From CAZKGE01 sp964636405 (lineage in GTDB: Bacteria; Bacillota; Clostridia; Christensenellales; CAG-138), in contig CAZWSI010000012.1 in NCBI GenBank assembly GCA_964636405.1, forward strand, positions 1 through 64,000: a stretch of 64,000 nucleotides of DNA. The letters run 5' to 3'. Position numbers and translations under genes: made by a program. Shown here one piece after another: positions 27,980-36,181 of this stretch. Position 1 is the first letter of the stretch; each line of letters opens with the position of its first letter. The notes beneath the pieces were generated by a model that had not been told where the DNA came from, did not search any database, and worked only from the letters and a program-made list of their open reading frames with translations.

Positions 27980-28327
27980 ATGGAGGAATCCAAGCAAAGA
28001 ATCATACAGGAGTATGTTCCGGGCAAGCAGGTCACGCTTGCGCATGTAATCGCAAACCCGGACGAGAGCCTCTACCGCAAGATCGGCGCGCGCGAAAACA
28101 CGCGCGGCGCGCTGGGCATTTTGACCATTACGCCCAGCGAAGCGGCGATTATCGCGGCGGATCTCGCGATCAAAACGGCGCAGGTGGAGATTCTGTTTGT
28201 CGACCGCTTTTCCGGCTCGCTCGTGATTACCGGGGACGTGTCGAGCGTCGAAGCCGCCGTCAAGGAGATACTGCACGTGCTCGGCGGCGCGCTGGGCTTT
28301 GCGCCCGCGCCCGTCACGCGCTCATGA
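27980..28327 (+). CDS. Permuted shell protein (PduU/EutS family)
   Basis: Circularly permuted single BMC-domain protein, 115 residues. It begins EESKQRIIQEYVPGKQVTLAHVIANP and contains GALGILTITPSEAAIIAADLAIK, as in EutS and PduU. AAAGGA lies upstream of the ATG. It lies 44 bases after PduT and overlaps the GTPase gene by 4 bases. Confidence 0.92.
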   Translation: MEESKQRIIQEYVPGKQVTLAHVIANPDESLYRKIGARENTRGALGILTITPSEAAIIAADLAIKTAQVEILFVDRFSGSLVITGDVSSVEAAVKEILHVLGGALGFAPAPVTRS

Positions 28328-28770
28328 AGCGCTTTCTGCTCATTGGAAAGACCGGGAGCGGCAAAACCTCGCTCTTGCAGCGCCTGTACGGTCTGAAAAT
28401 GGTCTATCAAAAAACGCAGACGGCGGAGAGCGTTTTCGCGTCGGTCGATACGCCGGGCGAATATCTGGAGCAAAAGCGCCTCTACAGCGCGCTGATCGTA
28501 ACGGCGGCCGATTGCGACGAGCTGCTGCTCGTGCAGGCGGCGGACGACCCGGATTCCAGCTTTCCGCCCGGCCTGGCCGCAAGCTTTAACCGAAGCGCAA
28601 TTGGCGTTGTGACAAAGATGGATTTGGCGCAAGCGGAAACGGAGGCCGCGCGAGCTGCGGAATGCCTGCGCGAGGCCGGCGCGGCGCGCGTGTATTTTGT
28701 CAGCGCGAAAACGGGCGAGGGCCTTGCCGCCCTGCGCGCATATGTGACGGAGACTGCGCCTGCCGTGTAA
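28324..28770 (+). CDS. EutP/PduV-like small GTPase
   Basis: P-loop NTPase of the EutP/PduV family, 148 residues, with Walker A IGKTGSGKTSL, DTPGEYLE, the TKMD base-specificity motif and SAKTG. Family members are associated with microcompartment positioning or, for EutP, acetate kinase activity; neither is shown here. It ends the operon, coupled to the PduU-like gene by ATGA overlap. Confidence 0.88.
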   Translation: MKRFLLIGKTGSGKTSLLQRLYGLKMVYQKTQTAESVFASVDTPGEYLEQKRLYSALIVTAADCDELLLVQAADDPDSSFPPGLAASFNRSAIGVVTKMDLAQAETEAARAAECLREAGAARVYFVSAKTGEGLAALRAYVTETAPAV

Positions 28771-28853
28771 ATCTGCGACCTGCAGCGCAGCGTACGCGAA
28801 CAGGCTATCTGGCCTATCTTTGATTCTGTTCGTTTCCCCTGAAAAAAGGCTGC

Positions 28854-29576
28854 TTAACGCCGCGAGACGCCCAGAATCTCCCGAGCGACAACTGCCGGGG
28901 ACACGCCCCTTGCGGAGGCTGTGGAGACGATGCTGTTGTAGGCGGCCGACTCGCTGAGCCCTTTCCTGCGCATGAGCGCCGCCTTGGCTTCGTTTACGGT
29001 TGTTTTGTCCGAGCCGCTTTCCACCACGCGCGCGGCAAGCGCGGCAAGCGTGCAGCGTTTTTCCATGGAAAGCACCTGAAGCCGCCGGTATGCTTCGCGC
29101 TCCGAAATATCCTGCTGCTCGGCCAGCAGCGCTTTAGCCCGGTCGATCATCTTTTGGTCGGCCAGCTTTTTTTCCAGCAGCGCGTTTTCGGCGCGAAGGC
29201 TCTCCACGCGGGCCGCGCCAAACTGCGCAATCTCCAGCACGGGCTGAAGCTGTTTTTTTTCCACTGGCTTTACGATCCAGCCGGAAACGCCCGCCTGCGC
29301 CGCCCGCGCGATATTGGCTCTGTCGCTGTAGCCGGAAACGATGACGACGCAACCCGCAAGCTTCTCTGAAAGAATGCTTTCCGCCGCACCAAGCCCATCG
29401 AAAACCGGCATGTTTACGTCCATTAAAATCACGTCCGGCCGGACGCGCCTGCTCGCCTCAACCGCGTCGAAGCCGTCTGCGGCGACGCCGTCGACCGAAT
29501 AGCCAAGCTCCTCGAGCATTTGGCTCAGATCCAGCCGGGCGATGGGATCGTCATCCACCACAATCGCTTTCCGCAT
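28854..29576 (-). CDS. ANTAR response regulator (EutV-like) with two ANTAR domains
   Basis: RNA-binding antiterminator controlled by phosphorylation. The 240-residue protein has a receiver domain (DDDP, phosphorylatable D53 in LMDVNMP, K103), a coiled helix at about 123-142, a typical ANTAR domain at about 142-187 (DRAKALLAEQQDISEREAYRRL) and a second ANTAR-like unit at about 192-236 (NEAKAALMRRKGLSESAAY). EutV has one ANTAR. The start is the ATG at 29576. No partner histidine kinase is encoded nearby. It converges on the microcompartment operon, its likely target. Confidence 0.88.
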   Translation of the reverse strand: MRKAIVVDDDPIARLDLSQMLEELGYSVDGVAADGFDAVEASRRVRPDVILMDVNMPVFDGLGAAESILSEKLAGCVVIVSGYSDRANIARAAQAGVSGWIVKPVEKKQLQPVLEIAQFGAARVESLRAENALLEKKLADQKMIDRAKALLAEQQDISEREAYRRLQVLSMEKRCTLAALAARVVESGSDKTTVNEAKAALMRRKGLSESAAYNSIVSTASARGVSPAVVAREILGVSRR

Positions 29577-29647
29577 CGGCAACCAACTCCTTGACTGGGA
29601 TAGCCCCATTATAGCGCATCAATGCGAGGCTGTCACCCGCGCGTTGA

Positions 29648-31225
29648 TTAGATGCGCTCGCCTTCAAACGCCCTGCGCCGCAGCGCTTCAAAAAGGAGGC
29701 CCGCTACGCCGCGCAGCCTTGTTTTGTAGGGCTTGCCGGCAAGATACAGCCTGCGCACCTCGATGCGCTCGATGTGCTCCGCCACCAGCGGATTATCGGA
29801 AAGCACGACAAAATCCGCCAGCTTGCCCGCCGTCAGCGTGCCGCGGCGCGCCTCGTCAAAGCTCATTTTGGCGGGATTGCAGGTGATCAGCCGCAGCGCG
29901 TCCAGGCGCGAAATGCGTTCTTCGGGATTGGGGTGATTGACCGCGAACGACATCCCCGCCAGCGGATTGGGCCGCGTGGTCGGGCCGTCCGAGCCGTCGC
30001 CCACCAGAATGCCGCGCGCGAGCATGCTCTTGAGGGGATTGAGGCGATCCGTACGCGCCCGGCCGAGTATGCCGCAAAGGTATTCGTCCGGCTCCTGCCG
30101 CCAATAGATAAAGGGCGACTGCACGGCCAGGCTCAGCTTAAGCTTGGCGATTCGATCCAGCTGCTCCGGGCTGCACAGGCAGCAATGAATCATCACATGC
30201 CGGTGATCCTCGCGCGGGAAATCGGCAAGCGCCGCTTCGTAGGCGGCGATGCACTGCTCGACGGCCGCGTCCCCAATGGCGTGCATCGCAATCTGGAGCC
30301 CCGCCCGGTTTGCGGCGATGGCAAACGCGTTTACCTCCTCCTGCGTATAGTAGAGCACGCCGGAATTTGCTGGATTGTTTGCATAGGGCTCCGTCAGGGC
30401 TGCGTCCTCGCTGCCAAAGCATCCGTCGAGCGCAAGCTTGAAGCAGCCGCCGATCCGCCGCATGTGGCGGCGCTTTGCCGCATCCACATCCATGGTCTGG
30501 AAAAAGATCCTGTATGCCTGCGGCAGCGCGGGCGCGAGCAGATTGATCATATCCACGTCGAGATCCTTGGGAAAGCCGACGCCCTCCACATTGTGTACCA
30601 GCGAAATGCCGGCCTTGGCCAGCGAATCCGCGCCCACGCAGAGCCCGCGCACGATATCGAGCGTGGGAATCATGGCGGTCACCTCGTTCACGCCCGCAAA
30701 GAACGCGTTCTGGTAAAGCCAGCCCGTATCCGCGCGGCAGCCAGGATCGGCCTTCACCCGCTCGGAAAGGAGCGCGAGCAGCGCGCTGTTTACCACCGCT
30801 GCGTGCCCGTCGTATTTGATGATCATCAGCGGGCGGTCCGTCCACTCGTCCATGTCCCGCCGCGTGGGCAGACGGCGCTCCTCCACCGTGTGCGCCGAGC
30901 AGCCGTAGCCAATGAGCACCTTTGCCTTGTTTGCGCGCGCCGCGTACGCCCGCACGATGGATTGCGCCTCGGCAAAATGCTTGACCTCCATGAGATAAAA
31001 CGTGTTTTCAAACACGCACAGCGATTCAAAATGCATATGCGTATCGCCAAATCCGGGCGTAACGGCAGCGCCCTCCAAATCAACGCGCCTTGCGCCCGCG
31101 TACGCGGCGGGCAGCTCGCTTTCGTCGCCGATCCACGCGATATGGCCGCGCTCCACCGCCATGGCGTTACAGATACGGTTTTCCTCCTCGCAGGTAATGA
31201 ATGTGGCGTTGACATACAGCTCCAT
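29648..31225 (-). CDS. Amidohydrolase family 3 protein (YtcJ-like)
   Basis: Metal-dependent hydrolase of unknown substrate. The 525-residue protein shows the HxH site DTHMHFE, a later histidine in IAMHAIGDAA, IHCCLC and the GDGSDGPTTRPNPL metal/active-site region, and ends with the composite beta-sandwich (GKLADFVVLSDNPL). Such enzymes often act on N-acyl or cyclic amide compounds. GGGAGG lies 7 bases before the ATG at 31225. It is monocistronic, between the ANTAR regulator and an XRE gene. Confidence 0.85.
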   Translation of the reverse strand: MELYVNATFITCEEENRICNAMAVERGHIAWIGDESELPAAYAGARRVDLEGAAVTPGFGDTHMHFESLCVFENTFYLMEVKHFAEAQSIVRAYAARANKAKVLIGYGCSAHTVEERRLPTRRDMDEWTDRPLMIIKYDGHAAVVNSALLALLSERVKADPGCRADTGWLYQNAFFAGVNEVTAMIPTLDIVRGLCVGADSLAKAGISLVHNVEGVGFPKDLDVDMINLLAPALPQAYRIFFQTMDVDAAKRRHMRRIGGCFKLALDGCFGSEDAALTEPYANNPANSGVLYYTQEEVNAFAIAANRAGLQIAMHAIGDAAVEQCIAAYEAALADFPREDHRHVMIHCCLCSPEQLDRIAKLKLSLAVQSPFIYWRQEPDEYLCGILGRARTDRLNPLKSMLARGILVGDGSDGPTTRPNPLAGMSFAVNHPNPEERISRLDALRLITCNPAKMSFDEARRGTLTAGKLADFVVLSDNPLVAEHIERIEVRRLYLAGKPYKTRLRGVAGLLFEALRRRAFEGERI

Positions 31226-31390
31226 GCGACTGCCTCCCGGTATAAGATTTTGTAAGTTGTTTTTGCCGACGTACAGACTGATAGCCTGTATAAATGATTA
31301 TAGTATGAAAGGCCTTGCGCCGTCAAATGCGGAAACGGCGCCCGCGCCGGAGGCCGAAGGCGTGCCGCTATGCCCGTTTTCGTAAGGCCG

Positions 31391-31723
31391 TTACGCTTTT
31401 TCGTTGTAGCTCTCGATCACCATGCGGACGCTCCTTTTCCGCGCGGCGCCCAGAATGCGATAATCCGTAACGAGCGCAAGCTCGTCGGCGTTGAGATCGC
31501 AGCTTTGCACGGGTTCCGAGCGGTGATCGATCTCCGAATGCCCGATTAGATAATCGACCGAAGTATCGAAATAATCCGCTAGCCTGATGAGCGTGGCAAT
31601 ATCCGGCTCCACACCGTGATTCTCGTATTTATTGATCGATTGCTGGCTCACCGACACGGCGTCCGCCAGATGCTTCTGGCTTACACCCGCCCTTTCGCGC
31701 AGCTTTTTTAAGTTCGCAATCAT
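31391..31723 (-). CDS. XRE-family transcriptional regulator
   Basis: Small DNA-binding protein of 110 residues with an N-terminal helix-turn-helix (LKKLRERAGVSQKHLADAVSVSQ) and a short helical C-terminus. I chose the ATG at 31723 because GAGGAAAAAAGA lies just before it; the ATGs at 31747 and 31750 lack a ribosome site and overlap a possible -10 element. It is divergent from the gene at 31946. Confidence 0.85.
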   Translation of the reverse strand: MIANLKKLRERAGVSQKHLADAVSVSQQSINKYENHGVEPDIATLIRLADYFDTSVDYLIGHSEIDHRSEPVQSCDLNADELALVTDYRILGAARKRSVRMVIESYNEKA

Positions 31724-31748
31724 TCTTTTTTCCTCGTTCGGCTCCATC

Positions 31749-31792
31749 ATAACTAAGTTTGGGCGTTGTGAAAAAAACCTATGCTTAGTTAT
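31749..31792. repeat. Inverted repeat upstream of the XRE gene
   Basis: Nine-base arms ATAACTAAG (31749-31757) and CTTAGTTAT (31784-31792) separated by 26 bases, between the divergent XRE and 31946 genes. Likely paired regulator half-sites. Confidence 0.45.
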
Positions 31793-31820
31793 TTACAACA
31801 ACCGATCGTTGTTATATAAT
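31792..31820 (+). promoter_or_regulatory. Promoter with palindrome in its spacer
   Basis: TTTACA (31792-31797) and TATAAT (31815-31820) with a 17-base spacer. The spacer contains AACAAC-CGATC-GTTGTT (31797-31813), so a protein bound there would block RNA polymerase. It reads toward the gene at 31946. Confidence 0.65.
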
Positions 31821-31945
31821 TCGCATATTCGATCTTATACCCGCTGTGTGGCGAAAAACGGAACGTTTCCGCAAACAAAACGTAAAGCTGCGCATTGGCA
31901 GGCGCACCGTCAAATCTTGGGAAGATTTTTGGGGGAAATCGGAAT

Positions 31946-32527
31946 ATGGAAACAACCGACATTGATGGCCGTAACCGAGACTGCGCGGCCTATTCCCGTT
32001 CTGGCGCGGCAAGGGAAGCGGAAATCGCGCTGCTCGGCTCTATCCCGCTCGAAAAGCTTGGGGAATTGGGCTGGCAGTACGACGAAGCGGGCGTGAGCTA
32101 CATTATCGTGCTTGAATACGAGCTGGCGGGGCGGCTCAGAATCGCTTTTACCGAATCGCGCGGGCTTGCGGGCACGGACGCATGCCGCGTGTATCACTCC
32201 TTTACCTGGACTTGTATGTTTCAAACGACCAAGCAGGCCTTCGCAAGGGGGGAAACAGAGCATTTTATTCCGACGCTGGACGCGCTGGCCGACGCGCGCG
32301 TGCTGCGCAAATACCAAATCTCCAAATTAGAAGACCGGCTGCGCGCGCTTGCGCTGCCCGTTTTGCCGCATAGCTTCAGTAAATTTGCAAGCAACGCGGC
32401 CACCACGAACCTCATGGTCAAGCGCCGGGCGCTGGCCGAATACTATGTGGACATGGTGCCGGCCGCATACCGCGTATACTGCGGCGAGCTGACCGGCGCG
32501 TTCCGCGAAAAAACGCCGGCACAGTAA
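31946..32527 (+). CDS. Hypothetical protein
   Basis: A 193-residue soluble protein that I do not recognise. It has no signal peptide or membrane helix. The middle is mixed (YIIVLEYELAGRLRIAFTESRG) and the second half is helical (KYQISKLEDRLRALALPVLPHSF). GGGGGA lies upstream of the ATG at 31946; an in-frame ATG-like start at 31895 has no ribosome site. A strong promoter with a spacer palindrome precedes it, and the divergent XRE protein is the likely regulator. Confidence 0.6.
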   Translation: METTDIDGRNRDCAAYSRSGAAREAEIALLGSIPLEKLGELGWQYDEAGVSYIIVLEYELAGRLRIAFTESRGLAGTDACRVYHSFTWTCMFQTTKQAFARGETEHFIPTLDALADARVLRKYQISKLEDRLRALALPVLPHSFSKFASNAATTNLMVKRRALAEYYVDMVPAAYRVYCGELTGAFREKTPAQ

Positions 32528-32885
32528 ACGGCGTGCGAAAGCGGGCCCATGGAACGCACCGTCCAATGAAGGGTATGGACGGCATTGATTGGAATGGGAG
32601 CGGCATGCGGCTCAGCTCCGATGCGCGTTTCGATATGCCAAGCACGTCCTCCTCCGCACGCTTCCCCCGCATATAAGCGGGCGATATCGAGCCTGACGCC
32701 ATTGCTGTGGGCGGCAGCGTCACATTCGCATGGGAGATAAGCCGAAACACGTCCTTCCGTCCCAGCGCTTCTCCATGCCCATCCAAATCGTTTTGGCCGT
32801 GCGCGCATTTTTGCCGCACGGCTTTTGCTTTGTTTGCGCAAGGCCGCTTGCGTTGTACACGGCTTTGTCACGCGTAAAATCTTTG
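32528..32885. other. Region without a supported gene
   Basis: About 360 bases with open frames on both strands, but none has a ribosome site or recognisable product. I see nothing definite here. Confidence 0.5.
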
Positions 32886-32914
32886 CTGACAGGCGCGGAA
32901 GACTCTGCTATACT
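32886..32914 (+). promoter_or_regulatory. Promoter of the TetR-type gene
   Basis: CTGACA (32886-32891) and TATACT (32909-32914) with a 17-base spacer, 35 bases upstream of the start codon. Confidence 0.6.
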
Positions 32915-32949
32915 GTGTTCATATAGCGTCAGTAATGGAGGGGTTTCGT

Positions 32950-33525
32950 ATGATGCTGTCCGGCGAGGAGCAGACGAAGGCGGAGATTACCCGATCCGTT
33001 AAGGAAATGATGGGCACTACGCCCGTTTCGAAGATCCGCATGCGCAGGCTCTGCCGAATGGGCGGCATCCGCCGCCGCCAACTCCGCTATTTTTTTCGCA
33101 ACAAGCAGGATCTGCTGGAATGGGTCTTTTATTCCGAGCTGTTGCCCCAGCTTTTGCGCTGCAAGGGCGACAGCGACGCGTTTTTGACCCAGCTTTGGGC
33201 ATATTTATACGAAAACCGGGCCGTGTATCCCGCCGTGCTCGCTTCGGAACGGCGCAACGCCTTTTTGCGCAGCTATAACAAGGTGGCCCCCCTTCTGGCG
33301 AAGGAATTCGTCCTCTCCCGCTATGCGGACAACGCGTTAAGCCGCGACCGGCTCGCGGACGCGAGCGCGGTGCTTTCCGGTTGCTTTCGCGAGGCGTTGT
33401 TTGCCTGGCTCAGCGAGCCCATGCCCAAGCCGCCCGAGGCCTTCGCACAAAGCTGCCTCGCCGCGCTCGATTCCTACGCGGATCTCGCGCAGTGCTTCCA
33501 GCCCGCATCGGAGCAGGCGTTTTAG
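32950..33525 (+). CDS. TetR-like transcriptional regulator (DhaS-like)
   Basis: 191-residue regulator with an N-terminal helix-turn-helix resembling the DhaS branch of TetR proteins (VSKIRMRRLCRMGGIRRRQLRYFFRNKQDLLEW) and a helical C-terminal domain. Basic residues are unusually dense in the recognition region. GGAGG at 32937-32941 is 8 bases from the ATG at 32950. The gene 68 bases downstream, encoding a membrane-anchored protein, is a possible target. Confidence 0.78.
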   Translation: MMLSGEEQTKAEITRSVKEMMGTTPVSKIRMRRLCRMGGIRRRQLRYFFRNKQDLLEWVFYSELLPQLLRCKGDSDAFLTQLWAYLYENRAVYPAVLASERRNAFLRSYNKVAPLLAKEFVLSRYADNALSRDRLADASAVLSGCFREALFAWLSEPMPKPPEAFAQSCLAALDSYADLAQCFQPASEQAF

Positions 33526-33592
33526 TCCCCGTTTCCGTGGGGGGCGCCTTTGCGCGCAATCGCTTTAAAGCTACGACAGGAGGATGGGATTC

Positions 33593-35047
33593 ATGGAAAA
33601 GAAGCCAAAGAAAAAACGGGTTGGACGAATTATATTGCTGGTGTTCCTCGCGCTGCTGCTTTTGCCGCCAGCCGCGCTTTACGCGTACCTTTCCATCGAT
33701 CACTTCCATATCGACGCGCTGCGCGAGGGCTATGACCGCGCCGCGCCTTATGCCGGAACGCCCGCTTACCGGGACGACGGGTACGTGGAGCTCGCGCTCC
33801 GCGCCGAGGATGTGTATTGGCTCATAGACGAATACGACGCGCTCGCGGAGCTGGATATCCCGCTCATCGAGCTTCGCGGCTATGCCATAGAGCTGGGCGC
33901 TGCGGAGCTGACGCTCTACGCGCACATGCGCGCGCTGCGTTTTGTTTCCTTGCCGATCAAGGTGACGGCGACGGTCAAATCAGGCGAGGAAATCGAGCTC
34001 GCCGTCGAGCGCATCCAAATCGGCTCCTGGATTGAAGTTCCGCCGGAAAAGCTGGAGAAATACGGTCTGGAAAGCAGCTATACCATCGGATACAACGATT
34101 TGTTCGAGGGCGCGGACATTCAGGCTGTACGCTTCGAGGACGGACAGATTCGGATTACCGTTCCGTTTCTTTCCGATTTTTGCAAGAACATAACGCCCAA
34201 CGCGACCGCCGACACCCTGCTGCTATATGGCGTTGAGGCGGACGAAGCCATTGCCGCCGCCTCCGCCTGCTACCATACGGCGGATTCCAAGGCCAGAAAC
34301 GACCTGCTTTGCACGGCAGAGGCAGGCTCCGCGCAGCACACGGAAGCGCTGACGCGCCTGCTCGCGCTGTGCGACGCGGAATCGGCCGAGGCAGCCCTCC
34401 ATACGCTCACCTCCTTTGAAGCGCACTTTATCCTGCCCGTTTCAGAGGCGAAGGTCGCCCAGGTGCGCGCCGCGTACACGAAGCCCATCGCCGATTATAA
34501 CGCGAAGCTGGAAACCCTGCTCAACGGCCTGCGTGAAAAATACAAAGCGCTGGAAATAGAGCTCAGGCGCGACGCGTATATCGACACAAAAACCGGCGAG
34601 CCGCTCTCGCTTGGGGCACTGTGCCCGGCGCTTAACCTCGACGACGCGCTTTGCCGCGTGATGCTGCTGACCGCCACCGAAACCCGCAAGGCGGCCTCCG
34701 CAGCCGGTATGCCGCTCTTTTCGGACATTCCCAAAAGCCGGGGACTCAAGCTCGACATGGCGCTCGACTACATGTCCTACGATATCGGCGCCATGCTGCC
34801 CATGCCGGACGGCTCGACCGCCATGCTGTATTATGCCTCCACGGGCGAGCTGATTGTACAGTGTCTGCCTGCGGAAACGGCGGAGAGCGTCCTTGCCCGA
34901 TACCGCACGCCAAGGGTGCTCAATCTGGACGGCGCTGTCTTTAGCACGCGGCGGACGGTGCGGGAAGCGCCCGCGCCGGGCCTGAAGCCCTATATCGTAT
35001 TTTTGCCCCTGGATGTGGAGGCTGTTTACCGCGCCGAGAACAAATAG
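33593..35047 (+). CDS. Hypothetical membrane-anchored protein
   Basis: A 484-residue protein I cannot assign to a family. It begins with a lysine-rich stretch (EKKPKKKRVG) and one membrane helix (IILLVFLALLLLPPAALYAYL, about residues 12-32), leaving the rest outside the membrane. The ectodomain has a beta-rich first half, a helical segment around residues 210-320 and a beta-rich end. AGGAGG is 8 bases before the ATG at 33593. It follows the TetR-type gene by 68 bases. Confidence 0.65.
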   Translation: MEKKPKKKRVGRIILLVFLALLLLPPAALYAYLSIDHFHIDALREGYDRAAPYAGTPAYRDDGYVELALRAEDVYWLIDEYDALAELDIPLIELRGYAIELGAAELTLYAHMRALRFVSLPIKVTATVKSGEEIELAVERIQIGSWIEVPPEKLEKYGLESSYTIGYNDLFEGADIQAVRFEDGQIRITVPFLSDFCKNITPNATADTLLLYGVEADEAIAAASACYHTADSKARNDLLCTAEAGSAQHTEALTRLLALCDAESAEAALHTLTSFEAHFILPVSEAKVAQVRAAYTKPIADYNAKLETLLNGLREKYKALEIELRRDAYIDTKTGEPLSLGALCPALNLDDALCRVMLLTATETRKAASAAGMPLFSDIPKSRGLKLDMALDYMSYDIGAMLPMPDGSTAMLYYASTGELIVQCLPAETAESVLARYRTPRVLNLDGAVFSTRRTVREAPAPGLKPYIVFLPLDVEAVYRAENK

Positions 35048-35161
35048 ACTGCCCGGCCTGACCTTTGCTCTTGTTTGCCCCGAAACGGATGACTTGCTGC
35101 GCATTTGCGCACAGGCTGTAGCTTTGCTTTTCGGAAGAAAAGGAGGCGTTTTATTGTGCGC

Positions 35162-35190
35162 TTGTGCCTTTTTGCACCTTGGTTTATAAT
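35162..35190 (+). promoter_or_regulatory. Promoter of the motor-protein pair
   Basis: TTGTGC (35162-35167) and consensus TATAAT (35185-35190) separated by 17 bases, 38 bases before the start codon of the MotA/ExbB-like gene. Confidence 0.65.
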
Positions 35191-35227
35191 AAATGAATGA
35201 AATAAGAGGCCTTGGAGGTGCTGTGTC

Positions 35228-36181
35228 ATGCTATCCAATCTGCCGCTGTCCGGCGTGGTGGTCATAGCGGCCACCGTCACGTTGTTTGCTTTCGCGTTGA
35301 TTCTGCTTTTCCGCACCTACGGCCGCTACCGCCGCCTGCAAACGGAGATTGGCGGCGGAAAGCCGCTTCCCAAGGGCGGGTTTTCCGACGCGGTGAGTCA
35401 GGACTATATCCGCGCCTACCGCGAATACGGGGACAATACCAATACGCCCGCCATCATCAACAGCGCGGTGAGCGCGAAGCTGGGCGGCTTGCTCATGGCG
35501 GAGCGCTTTATCAACAACGCGGTGTCTCTCTTTGTCACGCTTGGGCTGTTTGGCACCTTTCTGGGGCTGTCGCTATCGGTCGCGTCGCTCACTGAGCTGC
35601 TGCGCTTAAGCGGCTCCGAGGAGTGGCTCAGCATCCTCAACAGCGTGGGCGGCGGGCTGATGTCCTCGCTCGCGGGCATGGGCGTGGCATTTTACACCTC
35701 GCTTGTGGGCGTGGCATGCGCCATTCTCTTTACGCTCATCCGCACGGTATGGAACCCGCAGGCCCAGCGCGAGGCGCTCGAAACGCGCACGGAGCTGTGG
35801 CTCGACCACGCCGTCGCGCCGGGGCTTGAAACGGACTTCGCCCGCGACGACGAAAGCCGCTTGCTCCAGCTAAAGGACGAGCTGCGCGCGCACGCCGCCA
35901 GCGTGGAAAAATCGCTCAACCGCTGCACGGAGGCGCTTTCGCGCACGCTGGGCGACACGACCCAATCTCTTGGCCAAATGATCGAATCCAGCAAGGAGCC
36001 CATCGGCGTATTTTACGAAACGGTGAACTGCTTCAACGAAAACGTGCGCGACTTTTCCCAGTTTAACTACGAACTGCGCGGCAATATTGAGCGCATGGAC
36101 GTAAGCTTTCGGGATTTGACCTCCTCGATGCGGCAGGTCGCCCGCAAGCCCGAGGGAGGGCGCGGAAATGAAACGCGCTAG
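35228..36181 (+). CDS. MotA/TolQ/ExbB-type proton channel protein
   Basis: Stator-like ion channel subunit. The 317-residue protein has three membrane helices, at about residues 8-28, 95-120 and 140-170 (GLFGTFLGLSLSVASL and GGLMSSLAGMGVAFYTSLVGVA are the family core), then a cytoplasmic helical tail of about 130 residues likely to form a coiled coil. The arrangement, with the channel helices followed by a long tail, resembles ZorA rather than flagellar MotA. It overlaps the OmpA-type gene by 14 bases, so the two are co-translated. Confidence 0.85.
   Translation: MLSNLPLSGVVVIAATVTLFAFALILLFRTYGRYRRLQTEIGGGKPLPKGGFSDAVSQDYIRAYREYGDNTNTPAIINSAVSAKLGGLLMAERFINNAVSLFVTLGLFGTFLGLSLSVASLTELLRLSGSEEWLSILNSVGGGLMSSLAGMGVAFYTSLVGVACAILFTLIRTVWNPQAQREALETRTELWLDHAVAPGLETDFARDDESRLLQLKDELRAHAASVEKSLNRCTEALSRTLGDTTQSLGQMIESSKEPIGVFYETVNCFNENVRDFSQFNYELRGNIERMDVSFRDLTSSMRQVARKPEGGRGNETR

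Noticed and set aside
28771..28853. Possible terminator after the microcompartment operon (CGAACAG ... CTGTTCG)
   Set aside because: The stem is only 7 bases with a loop of more than 20, and the T-run is weak; not strong enough to list.
29774..31255. 493-codon open frame on the plus strand
   Set aside because: Antisense to the amidohydrolase gene, which carries complete metal-site motifs.
32443..32871. 142-codon open frame on the minus strand near the TetR-type gene
   Set aside because: No ribosome site, no recognised domain, and it overlaps the end of the gene at 31946.
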